Of a DNA stretch of 33,618 nt, positions 26,402-33,618 are shown one piece after another. The notes beneath the pieces were generated by a model that was given only the letters and a program-made list of their open reading frames with translations, was not told where the DNA came from and did not search any database. Origin of the DNA: Methylococcaceae bacterium (lineage in GTDB: Bacteria; Pseudomonadota; Gammaproteobacteria; Methylococcales; Methylomonadaceae); assembly GCA_900299045.1 (NCBI GenBank), contig OMIH01000075.1:1-33618 (forward strand), read 5' to 3'. The number at the start of each line of letters is the position of its first letter. Position 1 is the first letter of the stretch. A program made the position numbers and the translations under genes.

Positions 26402-28741
26402 TTAAAACACATTACTGTAACTATTACGAACATCTTTCAACTCAATGGCAAGTTCACGACGTAACTGAAAATCGCGACGTGTATGTGCAATGTTATAAGG
26501 AATTAGTGGATTGCGTTCGTATTTGACAGCAGTGCGAATAATGCCAATCCACTGACGATCATTATCTTCCATCTCTTTAAATCGATTGCGAATACGCTCT
26601 AATTCCTGATTGCAATAAGTAATAAAACCTGCTGCATAGAACACACTGTTTTTTAAATAATCCTGCAGTGCGGCTAAATCGCCATTGATTTCATTCACCA
26701 CTTGATCAAAATTGCTCGGCTCAGGGGATCTTTCAATATCTTTTGCTGGTGGCGCCACGGCTTCTGATAAGACCGCATCAACCACTGCCTTTGCTGTATT
26801 GCGTGAGCGCCCTGCTGGAACAGTTTTATTGATGGTTGCCCACAAACCATAACGTAAATAATGCGTCAACCCGCCCTCTTGCTTCGCCTTATCCGTACCT
26901 TGATAAAACGCTTCTAGCGTTTTAATTTCAGCCGCACGTTCGCTAAGTAAACGATCTCGCGCTTGTAGTGGTTTTGCGATAAATGCTTCAACCGCAACAC
27001 GCCCAAAACGCAGAAATAACACTTGAAATCCGTGGCGAATACGGGCTTGCTCAATGCTTTCATCTAAATGAGAATGCAGTAAATTACGACGTACGTCCTC
27101 GGTTTCCCAAAGTAGTGTTTGTGTCTTGCTAACAATTTGATCAATTAACGCCTGTAGCGCTTGCGCGAGTTGATCGGTTAATTCCGTTTCAAATTTCTTC
27201 TGGATTTCACGAAACAATTCTTCACGAATTTTATAATTCCCTTCACGCGAATCCGGCATCGAGATTGTCCCACCTGCCGTATAAATACGTTTCAACTCAT
27301 CAGGTTGAGCCGTAATTAAATTGGAAAGTAGCGCTTCAATTTTTTGGTCATACGCTAAACGCAATGCCGCCAACTCTTCATGTTCAGCGCCCAATGCGTC
27401 AGCTTCTTTGCGCCCTTGAATGCTCTGCGCATACCACACATCAAAATCTTTCTTAATACGTTGCCATTCACGTCCCCACCATTGGTTAAACTCTTTGCCA
27501 AGCAAATCATCTTCTTGACGGTCATTTTCTGCGACCGTGCCATAAATTGGCTCAAGTTTCCCTAAAATATCTGTGGCTAATTGACGTGTATTGTGTACTA
27601 ACGAATCACAGCGTTTTTGCAAAACGCCTGAGCGTTCATTATCAATATAAAAATTCACAGCATCTTTTAGCGCATTCATGCCATCGGGAATGCCTAATTT
27701 TTTGAGTTTATTTTTATCATCGGCGCTTTTAGAACGTCGTTGCGTATCCTCAGTTGGAATGCCGAATTCAACTAAGTGCGACCGCGCACAAACGGGTAAT
27801 AATCTTCGCTCTGGCACTGAAGGCCAAAACGTTTTGTGTTTTGCTAATGTATCACGAAAATCAATTTGGTCGTCCATCGCATCGGCTTGTGTTAATACGA
27901 CAAACACTTTATCCGACACGCGCAAGCTAGGATCTTCCGCATCTGCCACCAATAACATCTCTTTTTCAGGTCCCGTAATTGACGGCTGTTTCATTTCTTT
28001 AGCGTAAATAATGGCATCACAATTACGCAAACGATCAATCGCTTGCTCTGCGTGCATTACAATGCCTGAATTAAACCCTGGAACATCATGGAAAATAATG
28101 TCACGATCACTACGCAGACGCACTGTTTTTAATTGAATACGTTTAATGGCAAGCGACTGAGCACGATTTTTAAAAATAGCCGATTGCAGTAAATCGCTAA
28201 TTTCACCAATATCTAAGAAACTTTGTTTAAACCCATTTTTGAGCTTAGTAAATTCATAAATGGCATTGAGATTTTTTTCTGTATCGTTGTAATCTTCTTG
28301 AATTTCTTTCTTTTCTTTATCACTAAGTAACTTTCCAGCTAATGCAAGTTGACGCTGTTGTTGCAATGTGCCAATTTCTTCTCGACTGTAATATTGAATG
28401 GAGAGCAGTTGATCTTGCTCGGTTTGTGCAGACCAAATTTCTGTACTCGTAAACGTACAACGCTCGCGTGCTGACGGTAAAATCTCTTGCCCAAGCCACG
28501 CATTGAGAAGCGCACTTTTACCTGCTTTTTCAAGTCCAATCACAGCAACTTCAAAACGATTTGCCCGTAAACGCTCAAGTTGACGATTTAGACGTGCGTG
28601 TTCAATTTCAAGTTTTTGCTGCATTTCAGGCGATATATCAACACCCGTTTTATTACTTAACGTAATAAGTTTATCTGATAACACCGAGGTTTTTTCTAAG
28701 CGCGTGAGTTGTTTTGCACAAGTTTCTAGCCAAGTTGCCAT
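26402..28741 (-). CDS. Dynamin-like / dynamin-family large GTPase
   Basis: P-loop VAVIGLEKAGKSALLNAWLG, switch region CTFTSTEI, G3 DVPGF, degenerate G4 LTQAD; long helical C-terminal region; 779 aa. Confidence 0.8.
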   Translation of the reverse strand: MATWLETCAKQLTRLEKTSVLSDKLITLSNKTGVDISPEMQQKLEIEHARLNRQLERLRANRFEVAVIGLEKAGKSALLNAWLGQEILPSARERCTFTSTEIWSAQTEQDQLLSIQYYSREEIGTLQQQRQLALAGKLLSDKEKKEIQEDYNDTEKNLNAIYEFTKLKNGFKQSFLDIGEISDLLQSAIFKNRAQSLAIKRIQLKTVRLRSDRDIIFHDVPGFNSGIVMHAEQAIDRLRNCDAIIYAKEMKQPSITGPEKEMLLVADAEDPSLRVSDKVFVVLTQADAMDDQIDFRDTLAKHKTFWPSVPERRLLPVCARSHLVEFGIPTEDTQRRSKSADDKNKLKKLGIPDGMNALKDAVNFYIDNERSGVLQKRCDSLVHNTRQLATDILGKLEPIYGTVAENDRQEDDLLGKEFNQWWGREWQRIKKDFDVWYAQSIQGRKEADALGAEHEELAALRLAYDQKIEALLSNLITAQPDELKRIYTAGGTISMPDSREGNYKIREELFREIQKKFETELTDQLAQALQALIDQIVSKTQTLLWETEDVRRNLLHSHLDESIEQARIRHGFQVLFLRFGRVAVEAFIAKPLQARDRLLSERAAEIKTLEAFYQGTDKAKQEGGLTHYLRYGLWATINKTVPAGRSRNTAKAVVDAVLSEAVAPPAKDIERSPEPSNFDQVVNEINGDLAALQDYLKNSVFYAAGFITYCNQELERIRNRFKEMEDNDRQWIGIIRTAVKYERNPLIPYNIAHTRRDFQLRRELAIELKDVRNSYSNVF

Positions 28742-28779
28742 ATTGTTTCCAATTAAAATTAAGTGTTAATAATGTGATA

Positions 28780-29298
28780 TCAAAGCAAAGGTTCAACCAC
28801 GGAATTTAATTCGCTTGCTGACAATTCCCCCATGTGTCGATAAATAATTATCCCTGCAGAATTTACCACAACCGTATAAGGAATTGCACCCATGATATTG
28901 CCCAATTTTTTTGCTAAAGCAAAACCCGCCCAGTCCCCTGCAATCAGTAGAGGATAATTCACGTCTGTTTCTTCCTGAAACGCGTTGACTGCCGCCAAAT
29001 CATCAAGCGCAATCCCCACAAACTGTACTTTTTCAACGCCATACCGAGATTGCAGCGCCATAAAAGCGGGAATTTCTTTTAAACATGACGGACACCATGT
29101 CGCCCAAAAATTGAGTACCATTATTTTACCTTGCCATTCATTTGAGGTACGAAGCCTAGTGGTGCTATCTGGAAACGAAAATTCAGTGAGTAATTGAGGC
29201 TCTTTATCCATTTGCCATTGCATATACATGCGCACGCCCATACCGGCAGTCAACGCAAGCAATCCAATAATCACTATCCACTGAATTGTTTTCATCAC
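28780..29298 (-). CDS. TlpA-like thioredoxin-fold thiol-disulfide oxidoreductase, membrane-anchored
   Basis: N-terminal TM; GKIMVLNFWATWCPSCLKEIPAFMALQSRYG (WCxxC), GAIPYTVVVNSAG. Confidence 0.9.
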   Translation of the reverse strand: MMKTIQWIVIIGLLALTAGMGVRMYMQWQMDKEPQLLTEFSFPDSTTRLRTSNEWQGKIMVLNFWATWCPSCLKEIPAFMALQSRYGVEKVQFVGIALDDLAAVNAFQEETDVNYPLLIAGDWAGFALAKKLGNIMGAIPYTVVVNSAGIIIYRHMGELSASELNSVVEPLL

Positions 29299-29299
29299 A

Positions 29300-31858
29300 C
29301 TAAACCAGCTGCTTTAAGCGATATACCAATTCCAGTGCTTGCTTGGGCGATAAATCATCAGCCCGCACATCTTCAAGCAAGGCAAGTACGGGGTTCTCAG
29401 CCTGTGAAACAAATAAATCAATTTGATCTGAGCCACGCTTAACCTGTTGTTCACTGTATGCGTGCATTTCAAGCTCACCTAATTTTGTTTTCGCTTTTTC
29501 AATAACACAGCGTGGAACACCTGCAAGCGACGCGACTTGTAAACCGTAGCTCTGACTCGCTGGCCCTTCTTTAACAGCGTGTAAAAAAATAATGGTATCG
29601 CCATGCTCAACAGCATCTAAATGCACATTATGAATACTGCGATGCTGATCTGAAAGTGCTGTTAACTCAAAATAATGCGTTGCAAATAAGGTATAAGCCT
29701 TCGTTTCTTTCGCTAGATAATCCGCGCACGCCCATGCTAAAGATAAACCATCAAAAGTGCTAGTTCCGCGACCAATTTCATCAATTAAAATCAAACTTTT
29801 GGCTGTGGCGTTATGCAGAATATTTGCCGTTTCAGCCATTTCCACCATAAAAGTTGAACGACCACTACTCAAATCATCTGACGCACCAATACGCGTGAAA
29901 ATTTTATCGATTTCACCACAAATAAAATTTTTGGCGGGCACATAACAACCAATATGCGCCATCAGCACCATTAAAGCGGTTTGACGCATAAACGTACTTT
30001 TCCCGCCTGCATTAGGTCCCGTAACAATTAACATACGGCGCTGTGAAGAAAACACGAGATCATTGGGTACAAATGGCGTTTTGGCTATTTGTTCAACCAC
30101 TAAATGACGTCCACCTTCAATATGAATACCTGCTTTCTCTGTTAAGATTGGCTGCGTTAAATTTAAGGCTTCAGCGCGTTGCGCAAAACAACTCAACACA
30201 TCCAGTTCAGCGAGTGCATCAGCACATTTTTGAAGTGATGGAACGGAAAGCGCCACAATATCGAGCAATTGTTCATAGAGAAATTTCTCAAAGGTTAACG
30301 CTTTTTCACGCGCACTAAGCACTTTGTCTTCAAATACTTTGAGCTCTTGAGTGATGTAGCGCTCTGCACCTTTTAGCGTTTGTTTGCGTCGATAATGCGC
30401 GGGGATTTTTTCTGCGTGTAAATGTGAAATTTCAATATAATAGCCATGAATACGATTGTAGCTAACTTTTAACGTATTAATCCCTGTTGCCGTGCGCTCG
30501 CGTTGCTCCATATCGAGTAAAAATTGATCCGCGTTTTGGCTTAAATTGCGTAGTTCATCAAGTTCTTGATGATAACCACTTGCAATAACACCCCCATCTC
30601 GAATTAATACAGGTGGATTATCAATGACTGCACGATACAATAATTCAACCGTATCAGGTTGCAAATGAATATCGTGACTTAATGTTAATAACTGTGGGTT
30701 ATCTTGTGCTGATAGAAGTTGCTGCAAGGCAGGCAACGCTGCAAGACTGTCACGCAAAACAATAAGATCTCTTGGACGCGCGGTTTTGATTGCAATACGC
30801 GAGCTAATTCGCTCAATATCACCAATATGGCGTAATCGATTTTGTATTTCTTGGTAAAGGCGAAGATGAAGCAAGCTTTCAATGCTGGCATAACGATGTG
30901 TTAAAACCGAGTGATTGCGCAAGGGGCGATTTAGCCAACGACGTAAACAACGCCCGCCCATCGCTGTCACGGTACTATCAAGCACACCAAAAAGGGTATA
31001 TTTCATCTCTCCTGAAGGATGCGTATCCAGCTCTAAATTTCGTCGACTAGCCGCATCAAGTAAAATACAATCCTCACTGCTTTCCACACGAATCCCTTGA
31101 ATGTGCGGTAATGCACTTTGCTGCGTATCTTTGATGTATTGCAGTAATGCACCCGCTGCCGCAACCGCAATACGCAATTGCTCACAACCAAAACCCGTTA
31201 AATCGGTTGCTTTGAATTGCGCTAGTAAACGCTCACGCGCACTATCAGCTTCAAAATGCCATGCAGGGCGACGACATAACCCATGACGTTGCTTAAGCAC
31301 TTGCGACAGTGCAAAATCTTCACTAAACAATAACTCCGCTGGATTTAATCGCGCCACTTCGTTAATTAGCGCATCTTCACTATCTACTTGCTGAAGCAAA
31401 AAACGCCCACTCGTTACATCTAAACTCGCTATACCGTATTGCCCCTTAAGCCAACAAATGGCAACAAGTAAATTGTCTTGGTGCTCATCTAGTAATGCAT
31501 CATCGGTTACTGTTGCAGGCGTCACAATACGCACTACTTTCCGCTCAACGGGTCCCTTGCTCGTTGCAGGATCGCCAATTTGCTCACACAATGCAACAGA
31601 CTCTCCCTCCCTTAAAAGCTTCGCAATATACCCCTCAGCCGCATGGTGCGGAACGCCGGCCATTGCAATAGGCTCACCGTTTGATTGCCCTCGACTCGTC
31701 AGCGTAATATTGAGTAGTTGAGCGGCTTTTTTTGCATCATCAAAAAATAACTCATAAAAATCGCCCATACGATAAAACACGAGCGTATCGGGATGCTCGG
31801 CTTTGACGCGTAAATACTGCTGCATCATAGGGGTATGGGCTTTTTCTTGTATCATCAT
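29300..31858 (-). CDS. mutS: DNA mismatch repair protein MutS
   Basis: [84 protein letters not shown]. Confidence 0.98.
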   Translation of the reverse strand: MMIQEKAHTPMMQQYLRVKAEHPDTLVFYRMGDFYELFFDDAKKAAQLLNITLTSRGQSNGEPIAMAGVPHHAAEGYIAKLLREGESVALCEQIGDPATSKGPVERKVVRIVTPATVTDDALLDEHQDNLLVAICWLKGQYGIASLDVTSGRFLLQQVDSEDALINEVARLNPAELLFSEDFALSQVLKQRHGLCRRPAWHFEADSARERLLAQFKATDLTGFGCEQLRIAVAAAGALLQYIKDTQQSALPHIQGIRVESSEDCILLDAASRRNLELDTHPSGEMKYTLFGVLDSTVTAMGGRCLRRWLNRPLRNHSVLTHRYASIESLLHLRLYQEIQNRLRHIGDIERISSRIAIKTARPRDLIVLRDSLAALPALQQLLSAQDNPQLLTLSHDIHLQPDTVELLYRAVIDNPPVLIRDGGVIASGYHQELDELRNLSQNADQFLLDMEQRERTATGINTLKVSYNRIHGYYIEISHLHAEKIPAHYRRKQTLKGAERYITQELKVFEDKVLSAREKALTFEKFLYEQLLDIVALSVPSLQKCADALAELDVLSCFAQRAEALNLTQPILTEKAGIHIEGGRHLVVEQIAKTPFVPNDLVFSSQRRMLIVTGPNAGGKSTFMRQTALMVLMAHIGCYVPAKNFICGEIDKIFTRIGASDDLSSGRSTFMVEMAETANILHNATAKSLILIDEIGRGTSTFDGLSLAWACADYLAKETKAYTLFATHYFELTALSDQHRSIHNVHLDAVEHGDTIIFLHAVKEGPASQSYGLQVASLAGVPRCVIEKAKTKLGELEMHAYSEQQVKRGSDQIDLFVSQAENPVLALLEDVRADDLSPKQALELVYRLKQLV

Positions 31859-33591
31859 TTATGCGCAAAAGGCTTCAACACTTGCCAGAATACCTTGCGT
31901 ATCAAGACCGCATTGCGCTAAACATTCTTCGCGCGTACCTTGTTCAACAAAATAATCGGGCAATCCAAGATTCAAAACAGGCATTAAAATCTTATTTGCT
32001 TGCAGAAAATCATTGACAGCGCTCCCTACCCCTCCTGCCAAGACATTTTCTTCTACGGTGACAAACACATCGTATGTTTTTGCCAACTCTAAGAGCAACG
32101 CCTCATCAAGGGGTTTAATAAAACGCATATTCACAACCGTTGCGGCAAGTTGTTTACCAACAGTCAATGCAGGAATGACCATGCTACCCCACGCTAAAAA
32201 AGCAATTCGGCTGCCTGTGTGTACAATACTGGCTTTACCTATTTCCAGCGATGTCAACGCGCTATCAACGGCACTACCCGCACCTTTACCGCGTGGGTAA
32301 CGAACAGCCGCAGGCCCGTTATATAAAAAGCCCGTCGTCAACATTTGACGGCATTCATTTTCATCAGCAGGTGCCATTAACACCATATTGGGAATGCAGC
32401 GCAAAAAACTATAATCAAAACTTCCCGCATGTGTTGGTCCATCAGGTCCAACTAATCCAGCGCGATCCAGAGCAAAGAGAACATCTAAATTTTGCAGTGC
32501 AACATCATGAATCAGTTGATCATACGCACGTTGTAGGAAAGTAGAATAAATTGCTACAACAGGCTTTGCCCCCTCACACGCATGACCAGCAGCAAGCGTC
32601 ACAGCGTGTTGCTCGGCAATGGCGACATCAAAATAGCGCTCGGGAAATTGCTCAGAAAACTTTACAAGACCTGATCCCTCACGCATAGCAGGTGTGATAC
32701 CAAGTAAACGTGAATCTTTCGCTGCCATATCACAAAGCCATTGCCCAAACACTTCCGTGTAGGTTGGATGTGATGGTGGCGCTTTGGGCAGGTAATCGAG
32801 TTTATGATCAAAAGCGGGGACACCGTGATACCCAAGCGGGTCTTTTTCAGCAGGGGCGTAACCTTTCCCTTTTTTCGTCACGACATGTAAAAAACGAGGA
32901 CCTGAAATATGCTTCAAATTTTCCAGCGTGGATACGAGCATATCAATATCATGTCCATCAATAGGACCGATGTAGTTAAACCCTACTTCTTCAAATAGTG
33001 TTCCCGGTACCACCATGCCTTTGATATGCTCTTCCGTGCGTCTTGCCAGCTCCCACACCGTGGGCATTTTGCTAAGTACTTTTTTACTTTCTTCGCGCAT
33101 AGACGAATAAAGACGACTCGATAAAATTTTTGTCAAATAATTACTCATCGCCCCAACAGGCGGTGAGATAGACATATCATTGTCATTTAAAATAACAAGT
33201 AAATTGGCATCAATAGCCCCCGCATGATTCATTGCCTCATACGCCATGCCCCCCGTAATACTACCATCGCCAATAATGGCAACCATTTGGCGATCCTCCC
33301 CTTTCAAACCCGCCGCAATAGCCATTCCTAGCGCAGCGCTAATCGATGTACTTGAATGACCCACACCAAACGCATCGTGCTCACTTTCACTTCGCGTGGG
33401 AAAGGCTGATACACCGTCTTTTGAGCGAATAGTGGTCATACGGGATTTACGACCTGTCAAAATTTTGTGAGGATAAGCTTGATGCCCAACATCCCAAACC
33501 AACTTGTCGCTTGGCGTATCAAAAACATAATGCAACGCAACTGTCAGCTCAACCGTACCCAAACCTGCCGCAAAATGCCCGCCTGATACAC
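31859..33591 (-). CDS. dxs: 1-deoxy-D-xylulose-5-phosphate synthase, 5'-truncated at the contig end
   Basis: The frame stays open upstream of the listed start: [47 protein letters not shown]; also [30 protein letters not shown]. Biological sequence ends at 33591. Confidence 0.96.
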
Positions 33592-33618
33592 CTGTCTCTT
33601 ATACACATCTGACGCTGC
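33592..33618. other. Nextera/Tn5 transposase adapter sequence (assembly artefact)
   Basis: CTGTCTCTTATACACATCTGACGCTGC equals the first 27 nt of the reverse complement of the Nextera Read 1 transposase oligo (mosaic end plus adapter). Confidence 0.97.

Noticed and set aside
1-33618. CRISPR arrays, tRNA/rRNA genes, insertion sequences, prophage genes
   Set aside because: No regularly spaced direct repeats, tRNA-like cloverleafs, transposase ORFs or phage structural genes were recognised on either strand.

Overview
The window is an AT-rich gammaproteobacterial chromosomal contig; the lineage is inferred from gene content only. Coding density is very high and nearly all genes lie on the minus strand. 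Left to right: the C-terminal part of a type I restriction HsdR; a tightly coupled minus-strand operon (about 10979 to 1430) encoding a SulP anion transporter with STAS domain, six subunits of a Hyf/Hyc/complex-I-like membrane complex (HyfB-, HyfC-, HyfE-, HyfF-, HyfG- and HyfI-like), and a DUF2490-type outer-membrane protein; bioF; moaA; a Met-rich Tat-exported multicopper oxidase; an AI-2E/PerM-type permease; corC-ybeY-phoH-miaB; waaA; rplI-DUF2232-rpsR-rpsF; dapC; a Sel1-repeat protein; nadC; a dynamin-like GTPase; a TlpA-like thioredoxin; mutS; and partial dxs. The standout is the SulP-Hyf-like operon. The catalytic large subunit has lost the N-terminal [NiFe] CxxC ligands and most of the C-terminal ones. 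The small subunit keeps its Fe-S cysteines, and the antiporter-like subunits keep their proton-channel Glu/Lys residues. It therefore looks like an 'Ehr' (energy-converting hydrogenase-related) complex rather than a hydrogenase, genetically tied to an anion (possibly bicarbonate or sulfate) transporter. The last 27 nt (33592-33618) exactly match Nextera/Tn5 adapter sequence and are an assembly artefact. No rRNA, tRNA, CRISPR array or IS element was recognised.
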